A stretch of DNA of 45,841 nt from Hyphomicrobiales bacterium (GTDB lineage: Bacteria > Pseudomonadota > Alphaproteobacteria > Rhizobiales > Rhizobiaceae), in assembly GCA_900469625.1 (NCBI GenBank), contig UBXV01000005.1, positions 1 through 45,841 of the forward strand. Reading direction: 5' to 3'. A program made the position numbers and the translations under genes. Shown here in pieces: positions 37,923-45,841 of the stretch. The notes below the pieces were generated by a model that did no database searches, had not been told where the DNA came from, and worked only from the letters and a program-made list of their open reading frames with translations. Position 1 is the stretch's first letter; every line of letters begins with the position of its first letter.

Positions 37923-38302
37923 GCGACGACAAAGCCCTCTATCCGCCGGTCGACCCGGTCATGACAGGCATCAAGGGCCTGTGCCCACGCTGCGGCCAGG
38001 GCAAACTCTTTGATGGCTTCCTGACGGTCAAGCCCGTCTGCGCCAGCTGCGATCTCGACTACCGCTTTGCCGATTCCGGCGATGGCCCGGTCGTGTTCGT
38101 CATCCTGATCGTCGGCTTCGTCGTCGTCGGAGCAGCGCTTTGGACGGAGATCAATTTCAATCCGCCGCTCTGGCTGCATTTCCTGCTCTGGATACCCTTG
38201 GCGATAGCCTTCAGCCTGGGGCTGACGCGCATGCTGAAGGGCATCCTCATCAACCTGCAGTATCGCAACAATGCGCGGCCGGGCGAGATCGATCGTGGCT
38301 GA
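37919..38302 (+). CDS. DUF983 membrane protein with zinc-ribbon-like cysteines
   Basis: 127 residues. Two CxxC pairs near the N terminus (CPRCGQGKLFDG and CASCDLDY) suggest a metal-binding ribbon. Two membrane helices follow (about residues 58-78 and 84-104). It matches DUF983 proteins often encoded beside cytochrome oxidase assembly genes in alphaproteobacteria. The GTG at 37919 overlaps the L,D-transpeptidase stop by four bases; the longer upstream frame is only a shadow of that gene and ctaE. Its end overlaps the SURF1 start by eight bases. A part in oxidase biogenesis is inferred from position. Confidence 0.82.
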   Translation: MSDDKALYPPVDPVMTGIKGLCPRCGQGKLFDGFLTVKPVCASCDLDYRFADSGDGPVVFVILIVGFVVVGAALWTEINFNPPLWLHFLLWIPLAIAFSLGLTRMLKGILINLQYRNNARPGEIDRG

Positions 38303-39035
38303 AGTCTTGACCAAGAAAGCCAGCCTTGCCAGGCGCATCGGCGCCTTCATCCTGCTTGCGACCACCTTCGCCATCCTCATCTCGCTCGGCACCTGGCAGA
38401 TGCAGCGGCTGCACTGGAAAGAAGGCCTGCTTGCCGCGATTGCCGAACGTCGCTCGGCACCACCGGTCACGACGGCCGAGATTGAAAGGATCCTGGCCGA
38501 AGGCGGCGACATCGATTACCGGACCGTCACCGTTCCCGGCCGGTTCGACCATGGCAAGGAGCGACACTTCTTTGCGACCTACAACGGCCGCACCGGCTAC
38601 TATGTCTTCACGCCGCTGATGCTCGATGACGACCGTTTCCTGTTCGTCAATCGCGGTTTCGTGCCCTTCGAACAGAAGGATTCATCGACACGTCTCGCGG
38701 GCGAGCTTCCGGCCTCGGTCGCGATCCATGGCCTCGCCCGGGTCAGGCTCAGCGAAAAACCGTCGTCGATCGTTCCTGACAATGACGTCGCCAAGAACAT
38801 CTTCTACTGGAAGGACCTCGACACGATGGCCTCGTCTGTGGGGCTTCCCGCCGACAAGGTGCTGCCGTTCTTTGTCGACGCCGATGCCACGCCCAATCCC
38901 GGGGGCTTGCCGATCGGTGGCGTCACGCAGTTCGACCTGCCCAACAGCCATCTGCAATACGCGCTGACCTGGTATGGTCTGGCCGCGGCACTGGTGGTCG
39001 TCAGCGGTGTCTTCATCATCAGGCGCAAGCCATAG
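38295..39035 (+). CDS. SURF1 family cytochrome oxidase assembly protein
   Basis: 246 residues with one membrane helix at each end and a periplasmic domain between. SURF1 motifs are clear: LGTWQMQRLHWKEGLL, DYRTVTVPGRFDH, LFVNRGFVP, and the C-terminal HLQYALTWYGLAAALVV. It helps insert haem a into subunit I. The GTG at 38295 was chosen because GGCGAG precedes it and it overlaps the DUF983 end; an ATG at 38271 would add eight residues. It is not in the oxidase operon proper but 970 bases downstream, after the terminator. Confidence 0.93.
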   Translation: MAEVLTKKASLARRIGAFILLATTFAILISLGTWQMQRLHWKEGLLAAIAERRSAPPVTTAEIERILAEGGDIDYRTVTVPGRFDHGKERHFFATYNGRTGYYVFTPLMLDDDRFLFVNRGFVPFEQKDSSTRLAGELPASVAIHGLARVRLSEKPSSIVPDNDVAKNIFYWKDLDTMASSVGLPADKVLPFFVDADATPNPGGLPIGGVTQFDLPNSHLQYALTWYGLAAALVVVSGVFIIRRKP

Positions 39036-39083
39036 GCGGCCCGTCGGGGCCGTGCTATCCCTGACGGGGGCAGTTGGGGGAAC

Positions 39084-39452
39084 ATGATGGGTTTGATATC
39101 GACGATCCTGATCGCGCTGACAGCGCTGCTGCACCTGGGCTTTCTGGTGCTGGAGATGTTTCTGTGGACCAAGCCGCAGGGCCGCTCGGTGTTCCGCATG
39201 ACGGCCGCGCAGGCGGAGGCGACGCGGGTGCTCGCCGCCAATCAGGGGCTCTACAACGGCTTTCTCGCTGCCGGGCTTTTGTGGTCTCTCATGCAGCCGG
39301 ACGCGTCATTTGCGTTCGAGTTGAAGGTGTTCTTCCTTGTGTGCGTGATCGTTGCCGCTATATATGGCGCGTGGTCGGTCAAGCCGCGCATCCTGCTGAT
39401 CCAGGGCGGCCCGGCTATCGCAGCCCTTGTTTTCGTTCTACTGGCATCCTGA
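39084..39452 (+). CDS. DUF1304 family small membrane protein
   Basis: 122 residues with four predicted membrane helices. The pattern ALTALLHLGFLVLEMFLWTKP near the N terminus and VLAANQGLYNGFLAAGL in the middle match the DUF1304 family. The function is unknown. Two ATGs in tandem (39084 and 39087) can start it, with a GGGGGAA-like site upstream. It sits 48 bases after the SURF1 gene and three bases before ispH, so it is probably co-transcribed with both. Confidence 0.87.
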   Translation: MMGLISTILIALTALLHLGFLVLEMFLWTKPQGRSVFRMTAAQAEATRVLAANQGLYNGFLAAGLLWSLMQPDASFAFELKVFFLVCVIVAAIYGAWSVKPRILLIQGGPAIAALVFVLLAS

Positions 39453-39455
39453 TCC

Positions 39456-40463
39456 ATGGCATCATCTGCGGTAAAATCCCCGATCACCATTCGCCTTTGC
39501 GGGCCACGCGGTTTCTGCGCCGGCGTCGACCGGGCGATCCAGATCGTCGTCCTGGCGCTGAAGGAATTCGGCGCACCGGTCTATGTGCGCCATGAGATCG
39601 TGCACAACCGCTATGTCGTGGAAGGTCTCGAGGCCAAGGGTGCTATCTTCGTCGAGGAACTCGACGAAATCCCGCCGGAACATCGCAAGCAGCCGGTGGT
39701 GTTCTCCGCCCACGGCGTGCCGAAATCGGTACCCGCAGATGCCGACAGCCGCAATCTCTTCTATCTCGACGCCACATGCCCGTTGGTCTCCAAGGTCCAC
39801 AAGCAGGCGATGCGCCACAACCGCCTCGGCCGCCACGTGGTGCTGATCGGCCATGCCGGTCATCCGGAAGTGATCGGGACGATGGGGCAGTTGCCAGAAG
39901 GTGCTGTCTCCCTTGTCGAGACGATCGAGGATGCCGATGTCTACATGCCAGCCGATCCCGACAATCTCGGCTTCGTCACGCAGACGACGCTTTCGGTCGA
40001 CGACACTGCCGGCGTGATCAAGCGGCTGCACGAGCGCTTCCCCAATCTGACGGCGCCGGCGGCCGATTCGATCTGCTATGCCACCACCAACCGCCAGGAG
40101 GCGGTCAAGCAGGCGGCACCGGGCTGCGACCTGTTCCTGGTCGTCGGCGCCCCGAATTCGTCCAACTCCAAGCGGTTGGTCGAAGTGGCGCTGAAGGCCG
40201 GTGCGAAAAAGTCGGTGTTGGTGCAGCGGGCGTCCGAAATCGACTGGGATACGGTCGGCGATATCTCCACCGTCGGTCTGTCGGCGGGTGCCTCGGCGCC
40301 GGAGGTGATCGTCAACGAGATCATCGAGGCGTTTCGCGAGCGCTACGACGCCGTGGTCGAACTTGCCGACACGGTCGAGGAGAACGAGAATTTCCTCGTC
40401 AACCGCGAGATCCGCCACGTGCAGCTGACGGCTGCCGACATGGCCTTCGTCAACGGCGAATAA
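39456..40463 (+). CDS. ispH: 4-hydroxy-3-methylbut-2-enyl diphosphate reductase
   Basis: 335 residues. It makes isopentenyl and dimethylallyl diphosphate from HMBPP, the last step of the MEP pathway whose first enzyme, Dxs, is encoded at 4707. The iron-sulfur cysteines are in [25 protein letters not shown] and [10 protein letters not shown]. The conserved histidines in EIVHNRYV and SAHGVP, and the [13 protein letters not shown] loop, are intact. The start is three bases after the DUF1304 stop. thrB follows after 31 bases. Confidence 0.97.
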   Translation: MASSAVKSPITIRLCGPRGFCAGVDRAIQIVVLALKEFGAPVYVRHEIVHNRYVVEGLEAKGAIFVEELDEIPPEHRKQPVVFSAHGVPKSVPADADSRNLFYLDATCPLVSKVHKQAMRHNRLGRHVVLIGHAGHPEVIGTMGQLPEGAVSLVETIEDADVYMPADPDNLGFVTQTTLSVDDTAGVIKRLHERFPNLTAPAADSICYATTNRQEAVKQAAPGCDLFLVVGAPNSSNSKRLVEVALKAGAKKSVLVQRASEIDWDTVGDISTVGLSAGASAPEVIVNEIIEAFRERYDAVVELADTVEENENFLVNREIRHVQLTAADMAFVNGE

Positions 40464-40494
40464 GCCGTACATCTTGCCCGCATATTGAAAGTAA

Positions 40495-41481
40495 ATGACC
40501 GTGGCAGTTTACACCGATATCACGGAAGACGAGCTGAGCGCCTTTCTCGAGGCCTATGACGTCGGCCAATTGACCTCCTACAAGGGTATCGCCGAGGGCG
40601 TCGAGAACTCCAATTTCCTGCTGCACACGACCAAGGGCGCCTACATCCTGACGCTCTATGAAAAGCGGGTGAACGCGGATGATCTGCCATTCTTTCTGGG
40701 GCTGATGCATCACCTGGCCGATCGCGGGCTTTCCTGCCCGTTGCCGCTGCCGCGCGCCGACGGCGCGCTCCTGGGCGAACTTTCGGGTCGTCCGGCCGCC
40801 GTCATTTCGTTCCTGGAAGGCATGTGGCTGCGCAAGCCCGAGGCCAGGCATTGCCGCGAAGTCGGCAGGGCGCTGGCCGAGATGCATGTCGCCGGCCAGG
40901 GCTTTGGCCTCAAGCGCGCCAACGCGCTCTCCGTCGACGGATGGCGGCCGCTGTGGATCAACTCCGAGGCGCGTGCCGACGAGGTGCAGACCGGCCTCAA
41001 GGACGAGATTTCCGCCGAACTCGCGCATCTCGAGAACCATTGGCCGAAAACGCTGCCGGAGGGTGTCATCCACGCCGATCTCTTCCCGGACAATGTTTTC
41101 TTTCTCGGCGACCAGCTTTCCGGCCTGATCGACTTCTATTTCGCCTGCAACGACTATCTCGCCTATGACGTCGCCGTCTGCCTCAACTCCTGGTGCTTCG
41201 AGAAGAACGGCTCCTATAACATCACCAAGGGCATGGCGCTGCTTTCGGGCTACGAGAGCGTGCGCAAGCTGTCGGCAGACGAGGTCGAAGCCTTGCCGCT
41301 GCTGTGCCGCGGCTCGGCGCTGCGCTTCTTCCTGACGCGCCTCTATGACTGGCTGATGACGCCTGCCGGCGCTTTGGTCGTCAAGAAGGACCCGCTGGAA
41401 TATCTGACGAAGATCCGCTTCCACCGCGCGATCGTTTCGAGTGCCGAATATGGCCTGCGTCTCGAAGAGGCCTCAGCATGA
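40495..41481 (+). CDS. thrB: Homoserine kinase (aminoglycoside-phosphotransferase-like type)
   Basis: 328 residues. It phosphorylates homoserine for threonine synthesis. This is the ThrB form with an APH/choline-kinase fold, not the GHMP kinase form. The catalytic loop is [11 protein letters not shown] and the metal-binding loop is [16 protein letters not shown]. The N-terminal nucleotide-binding lobe includes [15 protein letters not shown]. The start at 40495 gives MTVAVYTDI, standard for rhizobia. The stop overlaps rnhA as ATGA, so they are translationally coupled, an arrangement I recall from other alphaproteobacteria. Confidence 0.95.
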   Translation: MTVAVYTDITEDELSAFLEAYDVGQLTSYKGIAEGVENSNFLLHTTKGAYILTLYEKRVNADDLPFFLGLMHHLADRGLSCPLPLPRADGALLGELSGRPAAVISFLEGMWLRKPEARHCREVGRALAEMHVAGQGFGLKRANALSVDGWRPLWINSEARADEVQTGLKDEISAELAHLENHWPKTLPEGVIHADLFPDNVFFLGDQLSGLIDFYFACNDYLAYDVAVCLNSWCFEKNGSYNITKGMALLSGYESVRKLSADEVEALPLLCRGSALRFFLTRLYDWLMTPAGALVVKKDPLEYLTKIRFHRAIVSSAEYGLRLEEASA

Positions 41482-41945
41482 AGCAGGTACAGATCTACAC
41501 CGACGGTGCATGCTCGGGCAATCCGGGGCCGGGCGGCTGGGGCGCGGTGTTGCGCTACGGCGAGGTGGAAAAGGACATGTGCGGCGGCGAGGCGGAAACG
41601 ACCAACAACCGCATGGAGCTTCTGGCGGCGATCTCGGCGCTCGACGCGCTGAAGAGCGAGTGCGAGGTCGACCTGCATACCGACAGCAAATATGTGATGG
41701 ACGGCATCTCCAAGTGGATCCACGGCTGGAAGAAGAACGGCTGGAAGACCGCTGACAAGAAGCCGGTGAAGAATGGCGAACTCTGGCAGGCGCTGGATGC
41801 CGCCAACCGCCGTCACAAGGTGACGTGGCACTGGGTCAAGGGCCATGCCGGCCATCCGGAAAACGAACGTGCCGATGAACTCGCCCGCAAGGGTATGGAG
41901 CCCTTCAAGAAGAAGCGCCGTCCGGATTCTCTGCTGGTAAAATGA
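41478..41945 (+). CDS. rnhA: Ribonuclease HI
   Basis: 155 residues. It cuts the RNA strand of RNA-DNA hybrids. The catalytic acids are seen in [16 protein letters not shown] (Asp), NRMELLAA (Glu), LHTDSKYV (Asp) and NERADELAR (Asp), and the basic handle [17 protein letters not shown] is present. The ATG overlaps the thrB stop by four bases. A terminator begins two bases after the stop codon. Confidence 0.97.
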   Translation: MKQVQIYTDGACSGNPGPGGWGAVLRYGEVEKDMCGGEAETTNNRMELLAAISALDALKSECEVDLHTDSKYVMDGISKWIHGWKKNGWKTADKKPVKNGELWQALDAANRRHKVTWHWVKGHAGHPENERADELARKGMEPFKKKRRPDSLLVK

Positions 41946-41946
41946 A

Positions 41947-41969
41947 AAACGGGCCGTTGAGGCCCGTTT
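41947..41969. terminator. Bidirectional terminator between rnhA and the peroxiredoxin gene
   Basis: AAACGGGCC (41947-41955) pairs with GGCCCGTTT (41961-41969) across GTTGA. The A and T flanks suit both strands. It ends the ispH-thrB-rnhA transcript and the convergent peroxiredoxin transcript. Confidence 0.88.
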
Positions 41970-41991
41970 CCATTCGAATTGTCGTCTGAAC

Positions 41992-42477
41992 TCAGAGCTG
42001 TTCCAGGATCGCCGCAGCGCCCGATACTGTCGCCTGGCCGGGGCTTTCCTCGAGGTTGAGCTTCGTGACCACGCCATCTTCGACGAGCATGGAGTAGCGC
42101 TTCGAGCGGATGCCGAGCGTGCCGGCCGACAGGTCGATGTCCATGCCCAGCGCCTTGGTGAAGGCGGCATTCCAGTCGGAGAGGAAGTGGATCTTGCCCA
42201 TGCCGCCCGACGTGGTCGCCCAGGCACCCATGACATGCAGATCGTTGACCGCAACGACGGCGATATCGTCGATACCGCGTGCCAGGATCGCGTCGCGGTT
42301 TTCCAGATAACCTGGCAGGTGGTTGAGCGAGCAGGTGGGCGTAAACGCACCCGGCACGGCAAAGAGCACGACGCGCTTGCCCTTGAAAAGCTGCTCGGTC
42401 GTCACTTCCACCGGACCATCGGCGGTCTTTTCCTTGAAGGTCGCGGTGGGCAGCTTGTCTCCGACGGCAATGGTCAC
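41992..42477 (-). CDS. Peroxiredoxin, Prx5/AhpE-like redoxin
   Basis: 161 residues of the thioredoxin fold. The peroxidatic cysteine lies in PGAFTPTCS, the hallmark of the Prx5 subfamily, with the conserved Arg in LGIRSKRYSMLVEDG. It should reduce hydrogen peroxide and organic peroxides using glutathione/glutaredoxin or thioredoxin in the cytoplasm. No second resolving cysteine is present, so it is a 1-Cys type or depends on an external thiol. The ATG at 42477 has AAGGAG seven bases upstream. Upstream there are 142 bases before the DsbD-N-domain gene, including short dyads. Confidence 0.93.
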   Translation of the reverse strand: MTIAVGDKLPTATFKEKTADGPVEVTTEQLFKGKRVVLFAVPGAFTPTCSLNHLPGYLENRDAILARGIDDIAVVAVNDLHVMGAWATTSGGMGKIHFLSDWNAAFTKALGMDIDLSAGTLGIRSKRYSMLVEDGVVTKLNLEESPGQATVSGAAAILEQL

Positions 42478-42619
42478 GGCATTCTCCTTGCGTTACGCTT
42501 ATGGCCAGGCCGGCATTCCGGCAGGGCGTTTTCGCGGCTCTGAATTGTCTTGCGTCCGGCTGTTTCCTTCGGTCGTCTCTGGAGACAACTGCCTGAAACG
42601 CCTGGACTATAGAGGGGCT

Positions 42620-43480
42620 TCAATCAAAGGCAAGGGTCGTTTCCATGGCTCGGGCCCCGGCGCGAACCGTCAGGATGACCGGCTTTCCCTTGAGCGTGTT
42701 GTCCTTGGCCGAAAGCCGAACGGGGATCTCGGCCTCAAGTTCGGCGCCTCGCGTCGTGGCGATGACCGGCTTGCCGAAGGAGACGCCGGAAGGGCCCGCG
42801 AGAAACAGGTCGCGATGATCCGTTGCCGTATCCGGGGGCAGTCGCAACGAAAGCCGCACCGTTGACGTCTGTGCGTCGTAGACGGCCGTCGTCACCGTAA
42901 AATCGTCGGCGGGCGCTTCCGGCAGGGCCGCGACCGCACCTTCGATGCGGGCGGCATCGAGCGGGTTGTCGAAGTCGCCGTGCTTGAGCGTCAGGTCGAG
43001 TTCGCCCTGCACCGGGATACAGATGTCCTCGCAGATACCGAGAAAGACGGAGGCGCGGATGTTCACGTCGCCCTCGCCGGAAACGCGCTTCAGCGTCAGC
43101 GGGAACGATACGGACTTGTCGTAGCCGATATAGCGCACCGTGCCGTCGTCGAAGGTCTTGGGAACGGGGAAGCCGATCTTTTCGAGGACGATGCCTTCGG
43201 CCGGGTCAAGGGTGATCTGCGGGGGGATGCCGCTGGCGCCCGGTTCGCGCCAATAGGTCTTCCACCCGGGGTTCAGCTTGATTTCGAGGCTGGCCGGGAT
43301 CGTGCCGTCCTTATTTAGAGGTGCTGCAACGATCCGGATCATGCCGCCCGTCGACGTAACCCATTCGCTGGTCGCAGCCTGCGCCACAGCCGGCAGAAAA
43401 AATGCGGCAAGCAGGCTTGCCCTGCCGATGCGCTGGACCATGTTCTGATATGTGGGGCGTTTGGTCATGGCCAAAGCCAT
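42620..43480 (-). CDS. Stand-alone DsbD N-terminal (DsbD-alpha) domain protein
   Basis: 286 residues. A signal peptide ends near AVAQA. The rest is a periplasmic immunoglobulin-like domain of the DsbD/ScsB N-terminal type: LEIKLNPGWKTYWREPGASGIPP, GYDKSVSFPL, and a CEDIC (C-x3-C) pair in FLGICEDICIPVQG, where DsbD has its redox-active pair. The membrane and thioredoxin parts of full DsbD are missing, so it must work with a separate electron donor. It may reduce or carry thiols in the periplasm. The start is uncertain: ATGs at 43480, 43468 and 43441 all precede a usable signal peptide and none has a strong ribosome site. Confidence 0.82.
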   Translation of the reverse strand: MALAMTKRPTYQNMVQRIGRASLLAAFFLPAVAQAATSEWVTSTGGMIRIVAAPLNKDGTIPASLEIKLNPGWKTYWREPGASGIPPQITLDPAEGIVLEKIGFPVPKTFDDGTVRYIGYDKSVSFPLTLKRVSGEGDVNIRASVFLGICEDICIPVQGELDLTLKHGDFDNPLDAARIEGAVAALPEAPADDFTVTTAVYDAQTSTVRLSLRLPPDTATDHRDLFLAGPSGVSFGKPVIATTRGAELEAEIPVRLSAKDNTLKGKPVILTVRAGARAMETTLAFD

Positions 43481-43532
43481 ATCGCTTTTGGCCGCAACGC
43501 TCCAGACGCCCCTTGGGCGCGCAGATCATAAA

Positions 43533-43546
43533 TGTTTGATCAGACA
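43533..43546. promoter_or_regulatory. Near-perfect palindrome in the divergent spacer before the YqgE gene
   Basis: TGTTTGATCAGACA is symmetric except for one base pair. It lies between the divergent DsbD-N and YqgE genes, a place where an operator is expected. No regulator is recognised. Confidence 0.3.
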
Positions 43547-43636
43547 TGGCACGGCAAACGCGGTACGTGCATTATTTGGCGGTCGCGACGTTGAAGCGCT
43601 TTTCATTTCGCGGCGAATTGGTAGGCTGTCCCCATT

Positions 43637-44242
43637 ATGGCAATAACCATGGCACAGAAGAAGCGGGAACGTGGTTTCCTTGACGGTCAGTTCCTGATCG
43701 CCATGCCTGGGATGTTTGACACCAATTTTGCCCGGACCGTCATCTTCATCTGCGCCCATTCCGACGACGGCGCCATGGGGTTCATCCTCAACCGGCCGCA
43801 GCAACTGACCTTCCCCGACGTCCTGATGCATCTTGAAATTCTTGACGAGGACGAGGCGATCCGGCTGCCGGCGATGACCCGCGACTTCCAGATCCAGGCC
43901 GGCGGGCCGGTCGAGACCGGGCGTGGTTTCGTGCTCCACTCCGACGATTATCTGAGCGATTCCAGCATTCCCGTCAGCGACGATATCTGCCTGACGGCGA
44001 CGCTCGACATCGTGCGCGCGATTTCGCGCGGGGAGGGGCCGCATCGCGCCACGATGATGCTGGGCTATGCCGGCTGGGGTCCGGGACAGCTCGAGGCAGA
44101 GATTACCCAGAATGGCTGGCTGACCTGCCCGGCGCGCGAGGAGCTGATTTTCGACAAGGGGCTCGGCGACAAGTACGACCGCGCCTTGGCTTTGATGGGC
44201 GTAAGCCCGGCGATGCTGTCGATCGAGGCCGGCCACGCCTGA
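43637..44242 (+). CDS. YqgE/AlgH family protein (UPF0301)
   Basis: 201 residues. The family pattern is clear: [22 protein letters not shown] near the N terminus, [10 protein letters not shown], the [15 protein letters not shown] segment, and [15 protein letters not shown] near residue 140. The molecular function is unknown; AlgH has been linked to alginate control in Pseudomonas. Two in-frame ATGs (43637 and 43649) are possible; the first is kept. It is divergent from the DsbD-N-domain gene. Confidence 0.93.
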   Translation: MAITMAQKKRERGFLDGQFLIAMPGMFDTNFARTVIFICAHSDDGAMGFILNRPQQLTFPDVLMHLEILDEDEAIRLPAMTRDFQIQAGGPVETGRGFVLHSDDYLSDSSIPVSDDICLTATLDIVRAISRGEGPHRATMMLGYAGWGPGQLEAEITQNGWLTCPAREELIFDKGLGDKYDRALALMGVSPAMLSIEAGHA

Positions 44243-44278
44243 TACACGGCGATCAATTACCGAACATTTCTGTAAGAC

Positions 44279-44334
44279 GCGCACGCCACCAAGGTGGGTG
44301 CGCTTCGGCTTGGGCTGCGCTCAATTCGCAGCCC
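44279..44334. terminator. Two hairpins between convergent YqgE and GGDEF/EAL genes
   Basis: The first (44279-44303) has an 11-bp stem with one bulged G and an AA turn. The second is GGGCTGCG (44312-44319) with CGCAGCCC (44327-44334) across a 7-base loop. Neither has a strong T run, but together they likely end both convergent transcripts. Confidence 0.6.
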
Positions 44335-44355
44335 GGTATCGCTTGCGATCGGCTG

Positions 44356-45841
44356 TTAGGCCCGCTTCATCAGCGGAAACCGCTCCTTCAACAGCCGCTG
44401 GATCGATTCAGAACCGATCGGCGGGCCGAACAGGAAGCTCTGGCCGTAGTCGCAACCCATCTGGGATAGCTGGATCGCGTCCTCTTCGGACTCGATGCCC
44501 TCGGCGACCACCTGCATGTCGAGTTCGCGCGCCATGGTGATCACCGAGCGCAGCAGGATGCCGCGCTTGTCGCTCGGGTCGCGCACCAGCGCCTTGTCGA
44601 TCTTGATCGTGTCGAAGGGGAAGCGGGTGAGATAGGAGAGCGAGGAGTGGCCCGTGCCGAAGTCGTCGAGCGCCAGCTTCAATCCGGCTTCCTTCAATTT
44701 CTCGAGGACGAGGCGTGCCTGCTCCGGGTTCTCCATGACGAGGGACTCGGTGAGTTCCATCTTCACCTTGGCTGGGTCGCAACGGTTCTTGTTGAGCACT
44801 GCGCGAACGTCGTCATAGAGCTCGTTGTTGAGCAACTGGGCACTCGAAAGATTGATCGACACGAAGATCGGCAAGTCGCCGGTCTGGATCTGCCATTCGG
44901 TAAGGTCGCTCGTTGCCTTGTCGAACGCGAACATGCCGAGCTGGTTGATCAGGTCCGAATTCTCGGCGATCGGGATGAATTCGGTCGGCGAGACATTGCC
45001 GCGCTTGGGGTGGTCCCAGCGCATCAGCGCCTCGAAACCGGCGATCTCGGCGTCGCTGAGACGGACGATCGGCTGGTAGACCAGCGACAGTTCCTTGCGT
45101 TCGATGGCGCGCTTGAGATCGGCTTCCAGCTGCATGCGGTCCGAACCGGAGGTTCTGAACGCCGGGCGGAAGGGCTCGACGCGGTTGCCGCCTTCCTTCT
45201 TGGCGCGGAACATCGCCAGCTCTGCATCGTCGATCAGACCGGCAGCGCTCTGCTCCTGCTCGAGCCAGGAGACGAGGCCGATGGAGGCGGTGAGGTTGAT
45301 TTCCCGGTTGCCGTAGTTGAGCGGCACCATGATCGCCTTGCTGACCGCATCGGCGAAATCGGCGACCTTGGCCGGGTCGCGTTCCGACATCAGGATCAGC
45401 CCGAACTGGTCGCCGCCGAGGCGCGCAAGCGTATCCTGCGGCCGCAGCAGCCGGCGCAGGCGGCGCGTCAGCGCAATCAGGATGTTGTCGCCGGCCGCAA
45501 TGCCAAGCAGGTCGTTGACCTGCTTGTAGCGGTCGATGTCGATCGCAAGCACGGTCGGGCGTGCCGTCGTCGCGCTGTCAGACATCAGGAGGATGGACTG
45601 CAGCCGGTCGAGGAAGACCTGGCGATTGGGCAGGCCGGTAAGGTTGTCGTGCAGCGCGTTGTGCAGCAGGCGCTCGACCGAGTTGCGCTGCTCGGTGATG
45701 TCGATGATCGTGCCGACGCAGCGGATGATTTCGCCATTGGCGCCGAGCACCGGCCGGGCACGGATCGATAGCCAGTGATAATGGCCGTCCTCGGCGCGCA
45801 CGCGGAATTCATGGTTGAGCTTGCCGCGGCGGTGTTCGAGC
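44356..45841 (-). CDS. PAS-GGDEF(degenerate)-EAL protein, 5' end outside the window
   Basis: The frame is open to the right edge, so the start and any sensor domain are missing. The visible part has the end of a PAS domain with a PAC-like motif (FRVRAEDGHYHW, GTIIDITEQ), a GGDEF domain and an EAL domain. The cyclase signature reads GGDQF, with Gln for the catalytic-site Glu, so cyclase activity is doubtful, while the inhibitory RxxD site (RPQD) five residues before it is kept. The EAL domain is intact (FEALMRW, NLSSAQL, ELTES, DDFGTG, AEGIES). It is probably a c-di-GMP phosphodiesterase whose GGDQF half senses nucleotide. It converges with the YqgE gene. Confidence 0.9.
   Translation of the reverse strand, partial: LEHRRGKLNHEFRVRAEDGHYHWLSIRARPVLGANGEIIRCVGTIIDITEQRNSVERLLHNALHDNLTGLPNRQVFLDRLQSILLMSDSATTARPTVLAIDIDRYKQVNDLLGIAAGDNILIALTRRLRRLLRPQDTLARLGGDQFGLILMSERDPAKVADFADAVSKAIMVPLNYGNREINLTASIGLVSWLEQEQSAAGLIDDAELAMFRAKKEGGNRVEPFRPAFRTSGSDRMQLEADLKRAIERKELSLVYQPIVRLSDAEIAGFEALMRWDHPKRGNVSPTEFIPIAENSDLINQLGMFAFDKATSDLTEWQIQTGDLPIFVSINLSSAQLLNNELYDDVRAVLNKNRCDPAKVKMELTESLVMENPEQARLVLEKLKEAGLKLALDDFGTGHSSLSYLTRFPFDTIKIDKALVRDPSDKRGILLRSVITMARELDMQVVAEGIESEEDAIQLSQMGCDYGQSFLFGPPIGSESIQRLLKERFPLMKRA

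Overview
The window looks like ordinary chromosome from a rhizobial alphaproteobacterium, most likely Sinorhizobium/Ensifer. It is GC-rich, its proteins have a rhizobial character (Dxs, FabI, CtaCDBGE, IspH, ThrB of the APH-like type, IalB, DUF1344, BioMNY), and the gene neighbourhoods match what I remember of Sinorhizobium chromosomes. That genus call is recognition from memory, not a search. I see no insertion sequence, prophage, CRISPR array, tRNA, rRNA or other sign of recent transfer.

Layout. 1-2158: a gene tail, then tlyA and a TrmA/RlmD-type RNA methyltransferase on the minus strand. 2406-4619: a helical-bimodular chemoreceptor. 4707-9075: dxs, a pirin, xseB and an HDAC-family hydrolase, all minus. 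9139-15118: an acyl-CoA section with an enoyl reductase, a thioesterase, a thiolase and an AMP-forming ligase. The last two sit in one minus-strand operon behind bioM-bioN-bioY (an ECF biotin transporter). 15235-17927: a YcaQ-like DNA glycosylase and tldD. 17977-25140: a D,D-carboxypeptidase with a SPOR domain, a polysaccharide deacetylase, pdxH, a lipoprotein, a short DnaJ-type protein, fabI, a histidine phosphatase and a small exported DUF1344 protein. 25437-30966: a large CHASE-PAS-PAS-GGDEF-EAL protein, aroC and ribB. 31098-31628: ialB, divergent from the respiratory operon.

31984-37326 is the aa3-type cytochrome c oxidase operon: ctaC (subunit II), ctaD (I), ctaB (haem O synthase), a 46-codon coxF-like gene, ctaG (copper chaperone) and ctaE (III). 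It ends at a strong intrinsic terminator. A second plus-strand set follows: an L,D-transpeptidase lipoprotein, a DUF983 protein and the oxidase assembly factor SURF1, overlapping end to end, then a DUF1304 protein, ispH, thrB and rnhA. The window closes with a Prx5-type peroxiredoxin, a stand-alone DsbD-N-domain protein, a YqgE/AlgH protein and the 3' part of a PAS-GGDQF-EAL gene that runs off the right edge.

The most interesting signals are regulatory or single-residue. A perfect FNR/FixK-type box (TTGAT-N4-ATCAA) lies 20 bases before the ctaC start codon, where repression by an oxygen-responsive regulator is the simplest reading. The thiolase behind the biotin transporter lacks the usual second catalytic cysteine. 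RibB carries a degenerate GTP cyclohydrolase II half. Several perfect hairpins sit in operon spacers or just upstream of starts (aroC, bioM/ycaQ, ctaD-ctaB). I did not find a convincing wholly new multi-gene system. The closest candidate is the BioMNY-ligase-thiolase operon.
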